Origin: Ehretia macrophylla
Taxonomy: Eukaryota > Streptophyta > Magnoliopsida > Boraginales > Ehretiaceae
DNA length: 64,000 nucleotides
Assembly: GCA_037974665.1 (NCBI GenBank)
Contig: CM075780.1
Span: forward strand, 2,948,501-3,012,500
Reading direction: 5' to 3'
Notes under the pieces: generated by a model
Seen by the model: the letters and a program-made list of their open reading frames with translations, nothing else
Database searches by the model: none
Told to the model about the DNA's origin: nothing
Position numbers and translations under genes: made by a program
In this document: piece after piece, positions 12,343 through 24,572 of the stretch
Layout: each line of letters starts with the position of its first letter
Numbering within the stretch: position 1 is the first letter of the stretch

Positions 12343-12462
12343 GGGTGTGATCATACCAGCACCAATGCACCGGATCCCATCAGAATTCGGAAGTTAAGCG
12401 TGCTTGGGCGAGAGTAGTACTAGGATGGGTGACCCCCTGGGAAGTCCTCGTGTTGCACCCCC
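12343..12462 (+). rRNA. 5S rRNA copy 14 (C47G type)
   Basis: Changes C6T, T21C, C44T, C47G; position -1 is A instead of C. Confidence 0.93.
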
Positions 12463-13017
12463 TTTTCAATTTTTTTTGCCCTGGATAGGGTTGCAAGATA
12501 CTTTATCCATCAAATCTCTATTACTGAATCCCACGGAACATTGGGCAAGACAACTTTGCTTCACGTAGAGGCTGGACCCGTAAACCGAGGGCGTAGGTTT
12601 TATGACCAGATCTCTGTCGCTCCGATGCCCATAACTTTTGATCTGTAAGGAGTTACGCGGCGCACAACATACCATTGCAAAGCTCTCTGAGAGCTCTACG
12701 ACGGGGGCAGCCAGATTAGTAGTTGTGCCCATTTTTGGAGCCCGAAATCGAACGTTTTCATCAGTTTCAGGCAACTTTTATTCTTTTGCAATGTTTTTCC
12801 ATCCCGGATCGTACGTCGTGAACTGTTAAAAGGACGACAACCTGACTCGCGGGACATCAGAGGGCCCTACAACGTGTCGATATCACGTCGTGCCAGGATG
12901 CTGCGTTGTTGAAGTGGATGGGTTGTCGTTAAGCCTATTGGGCCTTTTGAATGGGCCATCTCTCTAGGCTGTGACTGTGAACTGTTAACACATATAGGAA
13001 TTATGCCTCAACATGAT

Positions 13018-13137
13018 GGGTGTGATCATACCAGCACTAATGCACCGGATCCCATCAAAACTCGAAAGTTAAGCGTGCTTGGGCGAGAGTAGTACAAGAA
13101 TAGGTGACACCCTGGGAAGTCCTCGTGTTGCACCCTA
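13018..13137 (+). rRNA. 5S rRNA copy 15 (C47G type)
   Basis: Ten changes: C6T, G41A, C47G, G48A, T79A, G82A, G85A, C92A, C119T, C120A; -1 is T. Damage in box C suggests a pseudogene. Confidence 0.92.
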
Positions 13138-13692
13138 TTTTCAATTTTTTTTGCCCTGGATAGGGTTGCAAGATACTTTATCCACCAAATCTCTATTACT
13201 GAATCCCACGGAACATTGGGCAAGACAACTTTGCTTCACGTAGAGGATGGACCCACAAACAGAGGGCTTAGGGTTTGTGACTAGGTCTCCGTCGCTCCGG
13301 TGCCCATAACTTTTGATCTGTAAGGAGTTACGCGGCGCACAACATACCGTTGCAAAGCTCTCTGAGAGCTATACGACTGGGGCAGCCAGCTTGCTAGTTG
13401 TGCCCATTTTTGGAGCCCGAAATCGAAAGTTTTCATCAGTTTCAGGCAACTTTTATTCTTTTGCAATGTTTTTCCATCCCGGATCGTACGTCGTGAACTG
13501 TTAAAAGGACGACAACCTAACTCGCGGGACATCAGAGGGCCCTACAACGTGTTGATGTCACGTCTTGTGAGGATGCTGCATTGTTGAAGTGGATGGGTTG
13601 TCGTTAACCCTATTGGGCGTTTTGCATGGGCCATCTCTCTAGGCTGGGACTGTGAACCGTTAACACATATAGGAATTGTGCCTCAACATGAC

Positions 13693-13812
13693 GGGTGCGA
13701 TCATACCAGCACTAATGCACCGGATCACATCAAAACTCCGAAGTTAAGCGTGCTTGGGCGAGAGTAGTACTAGGATGGGTAACCCCGTGGGAAGTCCTCG
13801 TGTTGCACCCCA
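13693..13812 (+). rRNA. 5S rRNA copy 16 (C35A type)
   Basis: Changes C35A, G41A, G89A, C95G, C120A; upstream elements largely intact. Confidence 0.93.
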
Positions 13813-14368
13813 TTTTCAATTTTTTTTGCCATAATTAGGGTTGAAAAGATACTTTATCCACCAAATCTCTATTACCGAATCCCACGGAACATTGGGCAAG
13901 ACAACATCGCTTCACGTAGAGGCTGGGCTCGCAAACCGAGGGCGTAGGGTTTGTGACCATGTCTCCGTCGCTCCGGTGCCCAAAACTTTTGATCCGTAAA
14001 GAGTTACGCGGTACACAGCATACCGTTGCAAAGCTCTCTGAGAGCTATACGACGGGGGCAACCATCTTGCTTGCTGTGCCCATTTTTGGAGCCCAAAATT
14101 GAATATTTTCATCAGTTTTAGGCCACTTTTCTTCTTTTGCAATGTTTTTCCGTCACGGATCGTACGTCGTTAACTGTTAAAAGAACGACAACCTGACTCG
14201 CGGGACATCAGAGGGCCGTACAACGTGTCGATATCACGTCTTGCGATGATGCTGCGTTGTTGAAGTCGATGGTTGTCGTTAAGCCCATTGGGCCTTTTGA
14301 ATGGGACATCTCTCTACGCTGGGACTATGAACCGTTAACACATATAGGAATTTTGCCCTCAACATGAC

Positions 14369-14450
14369 GGGTGTGATCATACCAGCACTAATGCACCGGA
14401 TCCCATCAGAACTCGGAAGTTAAGCGTGCCTGGGCGAGAGTAGTACTAGG
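14369..14450 (+). pseudogene. 5S rRNA copy 17, 5' part, split by copia insertion
   Basis: The first 82 nt of a 5S gene (changes C6T, C47G, T62C). It stops exactly where the copia LTR begins and resumes at 19797-19834 (last 38 nt); 82 + 38 = 120. The break lies in box C, so the internal promoter is destroyed. Confidence 0.96.
14446..14450. repeat. Target-site duplication CTAGG, left
   Basis: Last five bases of the 5' part of 5S copy 17, repeated at 19792-19796. Confidence 0.95.
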
Positions 14451-15052
14451 TGGAAAAATATAACTAATTTCCCAGAAACGTTTTAACAACAATCAAGTAG
14501 AAAGACAATACTACTCGTTATAACAATTCAATATAACATTTACAAGATAATTGTCCCACCGTGCGCTCTCAAGATTAGAGCTTCAATGGCTTCTGGACTT
14601 ACAAGGAGAATACAAGAAAGAAAGACTAACTTAGGGTTGTGTTTGGAGTTGTGTTGTGGATGAAAATGATGAACTAATGCATGCCTATTTATAGAATTCA
14701 GCTAGCCCGCCATAGGAGACTTTTCTATCAAACATTTCAATCTTGGTTGGCTTTACCAACCATGTTCAAAGTATTAGCCACCCATATTTATCACATGGGT
14801 GGCTACAATTGACCGCATGGGTGGCTAGCATCTAAGTCAACTTCTAGGAAGTTTCCTTTGGTCAAATTGGCTAACTTTTGCATTGCATCATCCCGACGTC
14901 ATCTTAGGTAATTCCAAATTCCCGAACTTCTTTCTTGTAGTCATCGCGATCTCTTTTGACCTCATCGACGTTTAAGTCGGAATCATTAATTTATGCTACC
15001 ATATAATTAACGATACTTAATATGAAGAGGTGGATATTGACATATATCAACA
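14451..15052 (-). repeat. Copia 3' LTR (left)
   Basis: 602 bp, same length as the right LTR. The plus strand starts TGGAAAAATATAAC and ends ATATATCAACA. On the minus strand a TATAAATA box (14686-14693) would serve transcription if it were the 5' LTR. Confidence 0.95.
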
Positions 15053-15068
15053 CCCCCCCTCAATGTTC
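15053..15068 (-). other. Copia polypurine tract
   Basis: On the minus strand, ACATTGAGGGGGGG directly precedes the 3' LTR, the place and base content expected for the primer of plus-strand DNA synthesis. Confidence 0.8.
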
Positions 15069-15080
15069 ACCTCATGTTGA

Positions 15081-18000
15081 CTAAGCTATTGGGCCAACAC
15101 CCAATGTTTGAAGATGCTTGCTCAATTGGATGCTCCCTAACGCTTTAGTGAAGATATCTGCACAATTATCTTCTGTAGGGCAGTACTCCATGTAGATTTT
15201 ACCTTCCTCAATCAGTTCCCTCACATAGTGATACTGAATCTCTATGTGTTTTGTTCTAGCATGAAATACCGGATTCTTTGACATGGCTATACAACTCTGA
15301 CTGTCACATTTCAACATTGTTGCTTCCTCTATTGGAATGCCAATATCAGTCATGATGCGTCGTAGCCAAACAGCTTCACAGGATGCTACACAAGCAGCCT
15401 TGTATTCTGCCTCCGTTGATGAAAGTGCAACGGTGGGTTGCTTCTTACTAGCCCATGAGATGACTCCACCACCGAATGTGAATACGTAACCTGTAACAGA
15501 TTTTCTTGAGTCAATATCACCAGCCCAGTCTGAGTCACAGTACCCAGATAAAGTATCTCCAGACTTGTATGATATCCCATACTCCAACGTGCCTTTGAGA
15601 TATTTGAGGATCCGCATCCCTGCTTGCCAGTGACTTTGTTTCGGTTTATTTGAAAACCGACTGAGAACTCCCACAGCATAACTAATATCAGGTCTTGTGT
15701 TACAAAGGAAGATTAAACTTCCCACCAACCTTCTGTAGAGTTTGTTATCAACTTGTTCTGAAGGATCATCAATTGATAACTTTGTATTCACTTCCATCGG
15801 GGTGACAACTGGTTTGCACTCGGACATACCAAATGCAGTCAGGAGCTCACGAACATATCGTTGCTGTGAGATGAAGATAGTATGAGGTTTTTGCCATACC
15901 TCGATTCCCAAGCAATAATGAAGAAGACCAAGATTTGTCATTTCAAATTCTTGGCTCAACCATTCTTGCGTCTTCTGAATATTATCTTCATGGTCACCAG
16001 TGATTACAAGATCATCCACATATAGAACTATAATTACCTTCTTTCCTTGTTCACTTAGAACATACAAGTTGGCCTCTGATTTGCTTCTACATAAACCATG
16101 TTGCAAGAAGAAAAAGTCTATACGTTTGTACCAAGCTCGTGGTGCTTGCTTTAACCCATATAAAGCCTTTTTCAATTTGCAGACTTTTTCTTCTTCACCT
16201 GGTATTTGGAAGCCAGGGGGTTGTGCAACGTAGACTTCTTCTTCAAGTTGCCCATTAAGAAAAGCTGACTTGACATCCATTTGATGTACAATCCATTCAT
16301 AATGCACAGCAGCTGCAACAACTAGCCTGATTGTTGACATTTTTGCTGTTGGAGCAAAGGTTTCATATACATCGAAACCTTCGACTTGCGAAAATTCTTG
16401 TGCTACAAGGCGTGCCTTGTATTTTTCAAGACTTCCATCTGCCTTGTACTTCACTTTCCAGATCCATTTGGTGCCGATAATTTTTCTGTTCGGTGGCTTT
16501 TCAACAATCTCCCAAGTATCATTTTTCATGATACTATCATACTCGGCTTGCATAGCTGCTCTCCAATTTGGATATGACATGGCTTCCTCCACAGTTACCG
16601 GTTCTTTTACCGTCTTAATGATTTGGGTCATCAAAGCCATGTTTACTAGTTGTTGTCCTGATCTGTTCTGCTCATCTATTCTCTTTGATCGTCTTAGTCC
16701 ATCAGGACGTGGACTATTATCAGTAATTCCTAGATTTCTTCCATCAAAGAGCTGTTGGAACCACTTCGGTTGTGGCTTCCTTGTGGGTACAACAGGTTGG
16801 TCTTCAGTCTCCTCATCATTAGAGACTTCTTCGTTGTTCAACGGTCGTTGTTCAGGTACTTGGTGGATTACTTCATCGGTTGATGATGAAATGGCAGGAC
16901 CGCTATCCTCCATCGAGTGTGGTCGCTCATTAAACACCACATCTCGGCTTATGATCACTTTCTTGGCCTCTACATCATAGAGTCTGTATGCTTTAGACTC
17001 TTCACTATATCCCAAGAAAATGCCCTTCTTGCTCTTGTCATCCAATTTCTTTCGATTTTCATTTGGAATGTGTACAAAACACTCACACCCAAATTTTCTT
17101 AAATGGGACACAGAAGGTTTCGTACCATAATAAGCCTCATTAGGAGTCTTATCGTTGAGTGCCCTGGTTGAGCACCGATTGAGGATGTATACCGCTGTGT
17201 TTACTGCTTCAGCCCAGAATGTGTCAGGTAGGCCAGCACCTTTCAACATGCATCGAGCCATTTCTACAATTGTTCGATTTCTTCGTTCCACAACTCCATT
17301 TTGTTATGGTGTGTATGGAGCAGTCAATTGGCGCTTAATCCCAAGCTTGTTGCAGTAGTTGGTGAACTCTGTAGAACAAAATTCCCCCCCACGATCGGTA
17401 CGAAGTTTCTTCAACTGAGTTGTGTTCTCATTTGTCATAAGTTTGTGCCACACTTTAAACTTTTCAAGAGCATCAGCCTTGTCCCGAAGGAAGTACACCC
17501 ACATCTTCCTACTATAATCGTCGACTAACAGCATAAAGTAGGAAGATCCTCCCAGCACCGTCGTAGTCATTTTTCCGCAGAGGTCAGCATGTACCAACTC
17601 TAGAGGAGCCTTTGATCGGTTATGACTCTCTTTGGGAAATGACTGTCTATGTTGCTTGCCCAGCATACAAGCTTCACATGGTCCTTCAATTTCTTCAATT
17701 GAAGGCAAGTCGGCCACCATCTTCTTCTTTTGCATTTCCTTTAACACAGGATAGGAAATGTGCCCGAACCTTTCATGCCAAAGTTGACTTGTTTTGGCAT
17801 CCACGACAGCAGAAAGAGAGCTGATTTCGTAAAGATTATTTTTGCGAATACCTTTACTTACGATATTTTGATCCTTGTCAAGAATCAAAGCTTCCGTCTT
17901 CTTGAACCGCACTTCTAGATCATTATCTGTAATAGCAGCTACAGATAGCAAATTTCTGGTGATCTGGGGTACAAAGAGTACGTTGGACAGCTTCTTGCTT

Positions 18001-19130
18001 CCTCCATCTTTAGACACGAGCGAGATGGTTCCAGTGCCCTCAACGGGACACCTCGCATTATTCCCGACGACAACATTCATTGGTTCTTGTAGAGGTTTTA
18101 TGGAGTCATATAACTCCTTCTTGCTGGTCATGTGTCGGGAAGCTCCACTATCTAACACCCATGCACTTGTTTGATGTACATGTGCGCTAGTACACGTTTC
18201 CTCCGATACATCTGTTACAGTAAACAGATGCACTTCCGTTTCAGCCGTATTGGCAGATTCTTTATTTCTCCAATTTGGCTTTAAAGTTCCGTTCTTCTCG
18301 TCATGGATTCATTTCCTGCAATCTTTGACAGCATGACCTTTCTTATTGCAGTAGTAGCACGATCCAGAGAACATCTTCTTCTTTGCTTTCTTCTTTTCTT
18401 CTTGGTTACTCCTCGCCTTGGCTGTAAAGGCAGAGTCGAGTTGATTTTCTCTGCTTCTCAGCCTCATCTCCTCCTCCATCAACATGGCAGTGAATTCTTC
18501 AAATGTCAAAGGAGGAATGCGAACTTGTGTATTGAGTGCTATCACAAGGCCGTCAAATTTTGGAGGCAACACTCTAATGCACCTTCGAGCTAGTTCCTCG
18601 GTTGATTTGGCAATACCAACTGCAGCCATTTGATCACGTAGGTTTTTCATCCTACTGATAAATGACTCAGCTGCTTCATCTTCACTTAATCTCTCAGCAG
18701 CTAACTGATTCTCCAAGTTCTGAATTCGAGTCTAGTTCCTTGTTTCATACTGATTTCTCAGTATGTTTCAAGCTCTAGTTGCCTTGGTTGTGTGTTGAAT
18801 TAGAGTAAGTACGGAATCTTGAACACTTGTTACAATTGCACAAAGTGCATCAGCATTTCGTCTCCTCCATTCTTTGACAAGCTGAGGATCTGGAGGTGTG
18901 ACCTTTTTTGTGTCATCTTCAGCACGGACTGCAACTGGTTCTGCATCTGTGCCTAACATTGTATCAAGGAGTTCGTAGGAGTCCAGAACTGTAGTGATTT
19001 TGAACTTCCACAAAAGATAGTTCGTGCCATCAAGCTTTCCTTCTGTGAAGGTAGGGGGACGGATACGAATTGTCGGTACTAAACCGGAACTAGAACTGGT
19101 AGAAGAAGAACTAGCACCTTGAGTAGTCAT
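15081..19130 (-). pseudogene. Copia gag-pol polyprotein, four nonsense codons
   Basis: One frame of 1350 codons from the ATG at 19130 to the stop at 15081, normal for copia. In order: a GAG domain (start MTTQGASSSS), a CCHC zinc knuckle CYYCNKKGHAVKDC (about codons 258-271), aspartic protease core LDSGASRH (about codon 326), integrase with an HHCC zinc domain (HERFGH ... CEACMLGKQH) and the D,D,E core (VHADLCG, LRTDRGGEF, NGVVERRNR), reverse transcriptase with YVDD at 16011-16022, and RNaseH (GYCDSDWAGD, ALSSTEAEYKA) ending ALGSIQLSKHLQTLGVG. Stops: TGA 18768-18770, TAG 18732-18734, TGA 18309-18311, TAA 17304-17306. No frameshift is seen. The last two lie next to well conserved family residues and fit G-to-A or C-to-T change. 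All catalytic motifs remain, so inactivation looks recent. Confidence 0.95.
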
Positions 19131-19176
19131 AGTTGTTGAGCTTTACTAGACAAGATTGTTGTTAAGAGCCCCTTAA

Positions 19177-19189
19177 GCTCTTGATACCA
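19177..19189 (-). other. Copia primer-binding site
   Basis: On the minus strand TGGTATCAAGAGC starts directly after the 5' LTR. It resembles the initiator-methionine tRNA 3' end complement (TGGTATCAGAGC) with one extra A, which is common in copia elements. Confidence 0.85.
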
Positions 19190-19791
19190 TGTAAAAATAT
19201 AACTAATTTCCCATAAACGTCTTAACAACAATCAAGTAGAAAGACAATACTACTCGTTATAACAATTCAATATAACACTTACAAGATAATTGTCCCACCG
19301 TGCGCTCTCAAGATTAGAGCTTCAATGGCTTCTGGACTTACAAGGAGAATACAAGAAAGAAAGACTAACATAGGATTGTGTTTGGAGTTGTGTTGTGGAT
19401 GAAAATGATGAACTAATGCATGCCTATTTATAGAATTCAGCTAGCCCGCCATATGAGACTTTCCTATCAAACATTTCAATCTTGGTTGGCTTTACCAACC
19501 ATGTTCAAAGTATTAGCCACCCATATTTATCACATGGGTGGCTACAATTGACCACATGGGTGGCTAGCATCTAAGTCAACTTCTAGGAAGTTTCCTTTGG
19601 TCAAATTGGCTAACTTTTGCATTGCATCATCCCGACGTCATCTTAGGTAATTCCAAATTCCTGAACTTCTTTCTTGTAGCCATCGCGATATCTTTTGACC
19701 TCATCGACGTTTAAGTCGGAATCATTAATTTATGCTACCATATAATTAACGATACATATTATGAAGAGGTGGATATTGACATATATCAACA
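19190..19791 (-). repeat. Copia 5' LTR (right)
   Basis: 602 bp. A minus-strand TATAAATA box at 19425-19432 is the likely start-site element for the element's transcript, which would run leftward, away from the restart of the 5S array. Confidence 0.95.
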
Positions 19792-19796
19792 CTAGG
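19792..19796. repeat. Target-site duplication CTAGG, right
   Basis: Partner of 14446-14450, followed at once by the rest of 5S copy 17. Confidence 0.95.
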
Positions 19797-19834
19797 ATGG
19801 GTGACCCCCTGGGAAGTCCTCGTGTTGCACCCCA
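19797..19834 (+). pseudogene. 5S rRNA copy 17, 3' part
   Basis: Last 38 nt of the interrupted gene (one change, C120A), from ATGGGTGACC to the terminator T-run. It has no promoter of its own. Confidence 0.96.
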
Positions 19835-20389
19835 TTTTCAATTTTTTTTCCCTGGTTAGGGTTGCCAAGATACTTTATCCACCAAATCTCTATTACCGAA
19901 TCCCACGGAACATTGGGAAAGACAACATCGCTTCACGTAGAGGCTGGGCTTGTAAACCAAGGGCGTAAGGTTTGTGACCAGGTCTCCGTCACTCCGGTGC
20001 CCATAAATTTTGATCCGTAAGGAGTTCGCGGTGCACAGCATACCATTGCAAAGCTCTCTGAGAGCTCTACGATGGGGGCAGCTAGCTTGCTCGCTGTGCC
20101 CATTTTTGGAGCACAAAATTGAACGTTCTCATCAGTTTCAGGCCACTTTTCTTCTTTTGTAATGCTTTTCCGTCGCGGATCGTACGTCGTGAACTATTAA
20201 AAGGAGGAAAACCTGACTCGCGGGACATTAGAGGGCCTTACAAAGTGTCGAAATCACGTCTTGCGAGGATGCTGCGTTGTTGAAGTGGATGGGTTGTCGT
20301 TAAGCCCATTAGGCCTTTTGAATGGGCTATCTCTCTAGGCTGGGACTGTGAACCGTTAACACATATAGGCATTGTGCCCTCAACATGAC

Positions 20390-20509
20390 GGGTACGATCA
20401 TACCAGCACTAATGCACCGGATCACATCAGAACTCCGAAGTTAAGCGTGCTTGGGCGAGAGTAGTACTAGGATGGGTGACCCCCTGGGAAGTCCTCGTGT
20501 TGCACCCCA
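20390..20509 (+). rRNA. 5S rRNA copy 18 (C35A type)
   Basis: Changes G5A, C35A, C120A only; upstream CATATAGG present. One of the better preserved copies. Confidence 0.94.
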
Positions 20510-21066
20510 TTTTCAATTTTTTTTTCCATAGTTAGGGTTGCCAAGATACTTTATCCACCAAATCTCTATTACCGAATCCCACGGAACATTGGGCAAGACA
20601 ACATCACTTCAAGTAGAGGCTGGGCTCGCAAACCGAGCGCGTAAGGTTTGTGACCAGGTCTCCGTCGCTCCGGTGCCCATAAGTTTTGATCCGTAAGGAG
20701 TTATGCGGTGCACAACATACCGTTGCAAAGCTCTCTCAGAGCTCTACGATGGGGGTAGCTAGCTTGCTCGCTGTACCCATTTTTTGAGCCCAAAATCGAG
20801 CGTTCTCATCAGTTTCAGGCCACTTTTCTTCTTTTGCAATGCTTTTCCATCCCAGATCGTACGTCGTGAACTATTAAAAGGACGACAACCTGACTCGCTG
20901 GACATCAGAGGGCCCTACAACATGTCGATATCACGTCTTGCGAGGATGCTGCATTGTTGAAGTGGATGGGTTGTCGTTAAGCCCATTAGGCCTTTTGAAT
21001 GGGCCATCTCTCCAAGCTGGGACTGTGAACCATTAACACATATAGGAATTGTGCCCTCAACATGAC

Positions 21067-21186
21067 GGGTGCGATCATACCAGCACTAATGCACCGGATC
21101 CCATCAGAACTCGGAAGTTAAGCATGCTTGGGCGAGAGTAGTACTAGGATAGGTGACTCCTTGGGAAGTCCTCGTGTAGCACCCCC
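21067..21186 (+). rRNA. 5S rRNA copy 19 (C47G type)
   Basis: Changes C47G, G58A, G85A, C92T, C95T, T112A; upstream elements intact. Confidence 0.93.
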
Positions 21187-21745
21187 TTTTCAATTTATTT
21201 TTTGCCTTGGTTAGGGTTGCCAACATACTTTATCCACCAAATCTCTATTACCGAATCCCACGGAACATTGGGCAAGACAACATCGCTTCACGTAGAGGCT
21301 GGGCTCACAAACCGAGGGAGTAGGGTTTATGACCAGGTCTCGGTCGCTCCGGTGCCCATAACTTTTGATCCGTAAGGAGTTACGCGGTGCACAGCATACC
21401 GTCGCAAAGCTCTCTGAGAGCTCTATGACGGGGGCAGCGAGCGTGCTCGTTGTGCCCATTTTTGGAGCCCAAAATTGAACGTTCTCATCAGTTTCAAGTC
21501 ACTTTTCTTCTTTTACAATGCTTTTCCGTCCCGGATCGTACATCGTGAACTATTAAAAGGACGACAACCTGACTCGCAGGACATCAGAGGGCCCTACAAC
21601 GTGTCGATATCACGTCTTGTAAGGATGCTGCGTTGTTGAAGTGGATGGGTTGTCGTTAAGCCCATTAGGCCTTTTGAATGGGCCATCTCTCTAGGATGGG
21701 ACTGTGAACCGTTAATACATATAGGAATTGTGCCCTCAACATGAC

Positions 21746-21865
21746 GGGTGCGATCGTACCAGCAATAATGCACCGGATCCCATCAGAACTCGGAAGTTAA
21801 GCGTGCTTGGGCGAGAGTAGTACTAGTATGGGTGACTCCCTGGGAAGTCCTCGTGTTGCACCCCC
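21746..21865 (+). rRNA. 5S rRNA copy 20 (C47G type)
   Basis: Changes A11G, C20A, C47G, G82T, C92T. C20A and C92T are shared with copy 21 next to it, a local duplication. Confidence 0.93.
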
Positions 21866-22423
21866 TTTTCAATTTTTTTTTGCCCGGGTTAGGGTTGCCA
21901 ACATACTTTATCCACCAAATCTCTATTACCGAATCCCACGGAACATTGGGCAAGACAACTTCGCTTCACGTAGAGGCTGGGCTCGCAAACCGAGGGTGTA
22001 GGGTTTATGACCAGGTCTCATTCGCTCCGGTGCCCATAACTTTTGATCCGTAAGGAGTTACGCGGTGCACAACATACCGTTGCAAAGCTCCCTGAGAGCT
22101 CTACGACGATGGCAGCGAGAGTGCTCGCCGTGCCCATTTTTGGAGCCCAAAATCGAACGTTCTCATCAGTTTCAGGCCACTTTTCTTCTTTTGCAATGTT
22201 TTTCCGTCCCGGATCGTACGTCGTGAACTGTTAAAAGGATGACAACCTGACTCACGGGACATCAGAGGGCCCTACAACGTGTCGATATCACGTGTTGCGA
22301 GGATGCTGCGTTGTTAAAGTGGATGGGTTGTCGTTAAGCCTATTGGGGCTTTTGAATGGGCCATCTCTCTAGGATGGGACTGTGAACCGTTAATACATAT
22401 AGGAATTGTGCCCTCAACATGAC

Positions 22424-22543
22424 GGGTGCGATCATATCAGCAATAATGCACCGGATCCCATCAGAACTCGGAAGTTAAGCGTGCTTGGGCGAGAGTATTA
22501 CTAAGATGGGTGACTCCCTGGGAAGTCCTCGTGTTGCACCCCC
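22424..22543 (+). rRNA. 5S rRNA copy 21 (C47G type)
   Basis: Changes C14T, C20A, C47G, G75T, G81A, C92T. Spacers of copies 20 and 21 share the rare GAGAGTGCTCGCCGTG variant. Confidence 0.93.
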
Positions 22544-23099
22544 TTTTCAATTTTTTTTGCCCTGGTTAGGGTTGCCAACATACTTTATCCAACAAATCTC
22601 TATTACCGAATCCCACGGAACATTGGGCAAGATAACATCGCTTCACGTAGAGGCTGGGCTCGCAAACCGAGGGTGTAGGGTTTATGACCAAGTCACCGTC
22701 GCTCCGGTGCCCATAACTTTTGATCCGTAAGGAGTTACGCGGTGCACAGCATACCGTTGCAAAGCTCTCTGAGAGCTCTACGACGGGGGCAGCGAGAGTG
22801 CTCGCCGTGCCCATTTTTGGAGCCCAAAATCGAACGTTCTCATCAGTTTCAGGCCATTTTTCTTCTTTTGCAATGTTTTTCCGTCCCGGATCGTACGTCG
22901 TGAACTGTTAAAAGGATGACAACCTGACTCACGGGACAACAGAGGGCCCTACAACGTTTCGATATCACGTGTTGCGAGGATGCTGCGTTGTTGAAGTGGA
23001 TGGGTTGTCGTTAAGCCTATTGGGCCTTTTGAATGGGCCATCTCTCTAGGCTGGGACTGTGAACCGTTAAAACATATAGGAATTGTGCCTCAACATGAC

Positions 23100-23219
23100 G
23101 GGTGTGATCATACCAGCACTAATGCACCGGATCCCATCAGAACTCCGACGTTAAGCGTGCTTGGGTGAGAGTAGTACTAGAATGGGTGACCCCCTACGAA
23201 GTTCTCGTGTTGCACCCCC
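23100..23219 (+). rRNA. 5S rRNA copy 22
   Basis: Changes C6T, A50C, C67T, G82A, G97A, G98C, C104T; upstream spacing one base shorter (GTGCCTCAAC). Confidence 0.93.
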
Positions 23220-23775
23220 TTTTCAATTTTTTTTGCCCTGGTTAGGGTTGCCAAGATACTTTATCCACCAAATCTCTATTACCGAATCACACGGAACATT
23301 GAGCAAGACAACTTCGCATCACGTAGAGCCTGGGCCCGCAAATCGAGGCCGTAGGGTTTGTGACCAGGTCTCCGTCGCTCCGGTGCCCATAACTTTTGAT
23401 CCGTAAGGAGTTACGTGGCGTACAACATACCGTTGCAAAGCTCTCTAAGAGCTCTACGACGGGGGTAGCCAGCTTGCTTGCTTTGTCCATTTTTGGAGAA
23501 CAAAATCGAACATTTTCATCAGTTTCAGGCCACTTTTCTTCTTTTGCTCTTTTTTTCCTTCCCGGATCGTACGTCGTGAACTGTTAAAAGGACGACAACC
23601 TGACTCGCGGGACATCAGAGGGCCCTAAAACGTGTCGATATCACGTCTTGCGAGGATGCTGCGTTGTTGAAGTGGATGGGTTGTCGTTAAGCCTATTCGG
23701 CCTTTTGAATGGGCCATCTCTCTAGGCTGGGACTGTGAACCGTTAAAACATATAGGAATTGTGCCTCAACATGAC

Positions 23776-23895
23776 GGGTGCGATCATACCAGCACTAATG
23801 CACCGGATCCCATCAGAACTCTGAAGTTAAGCGTGCTTGGGCGAGAGTAGAACTAGGATGGGTAACCCCCTGGGAAGTCCTCGTGTTGCAGCCTC
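23776..23895 (+). rRNA. 5S rRNA copy 23
   Basis: Changes C47T, T76A, G89A, C116G, C119T; C116G disturbs the closing helix. Confidence 0.93.
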
Positions 23896-24452
23896 TTTTC
23901 AATTTTTTTTGCCCTGGTTAGGGTTGCCAAGATACTTTATCCTTCAGATCTCTATTACCGAATCCAACGGAACATTAGGCAAGCCAACATCGTTTCACGT
24001 AGAGGCTGGCCACGCAAACCAAGGGTGTAGGGTTTGTGACCAGGTCTACGTCGCTCTGGTGCCCATAACTTTTGATCCGTAAGAAGTTACGCGGCGCACA
24101 ACATACCGTTGCAAAGCTCTCTGAGAGCTCTATGACGGGGTCAGCCATCTTGCTCGCTGTGCCCATTTTCGGAGCCCAAAATCGAACGTTTTCATTAGTT
24201 TCAGGCCATTTTTCTTCTTTTGCTCTGTTTTTCTGTTCCGGATCGTACGTCGTAAACTGTTAAAAGGACGACAACCTGACTCGCGGGACATCAGAGGGCC
24301 CTACAACGTCTCGATATCACGTCTTGTGAGGATACTGCGTTATTGAAGTGGATGGGTTGTCGTTAAGCCCATTGGGCCTTTTGAATGGGCCATCTCTCAA
24401 GGCTGGTACTGTCAACCGTTAACACATATAGGAATTGTGCCCTCAACATGAC

Positions 24453-24572
24453 GGGTGCGATCATACCAGCACTAATGCACCTGATCACATCAGAACTCCG
24501 AAGTTAAGCGTGCTTGGGCGAGAGTGGTACTAGGATGGGTGACCCCCTGGGAAGTCCTCGTGTTGCACCCCC
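24453..24572 (+). rRNA. 5S rRNA copy 24 (C35A type)
   Basis: Changes G30T, C35A, A74G. Flanking spacer variants reappear around copy 33. Confidence 0.94.

Larger units (their letters stand above)
6217..14450 (+). repeat. 5S rDNA tandem array, segment 2 (copies 5-17)
   Basis: Continues the array after the solo LTR with units of about 676-677 bp and ends inside copy 17, where the copia element is inserted. Spacers downstream of copies 7 and 8 are almost the same (shared variants TTTTAAATTTTTTTTGTCC and CGCCGCTCTGG), a local duplication. No gene is seen in the spacers. Confidence 0.95.
14451..19791 (-). mobile_element. Complete Ty1/copia LTR retrotransposon in a 5S gene
   Basis: A 5341-bp element in minus orientation with two 602-bp LTRs (TG...CA ends), a primer-binding site next to the right LTR, a G-rich polypurine tract next to the left LTR, and one gag-pol frame in the order GAG, PR, INT, RT, RNaseH, the copia order. 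The 5-bp CTAGG duplication marks a simple insertion. Counting by eye, the LTRs differ at about 14 places (2-3%), so the insertion is fairly recent but not brand new. Four nonsense codons interrupt gag-pol, so this copy is not autonomous now. I do not assign a copia clade with confidence. Confidence 0.96.

Noticed and set aside
16417-16980. 187-codon + strand frame
   Set aside because: Antisense shadow of the copia reverse transcriptase/integrase region.
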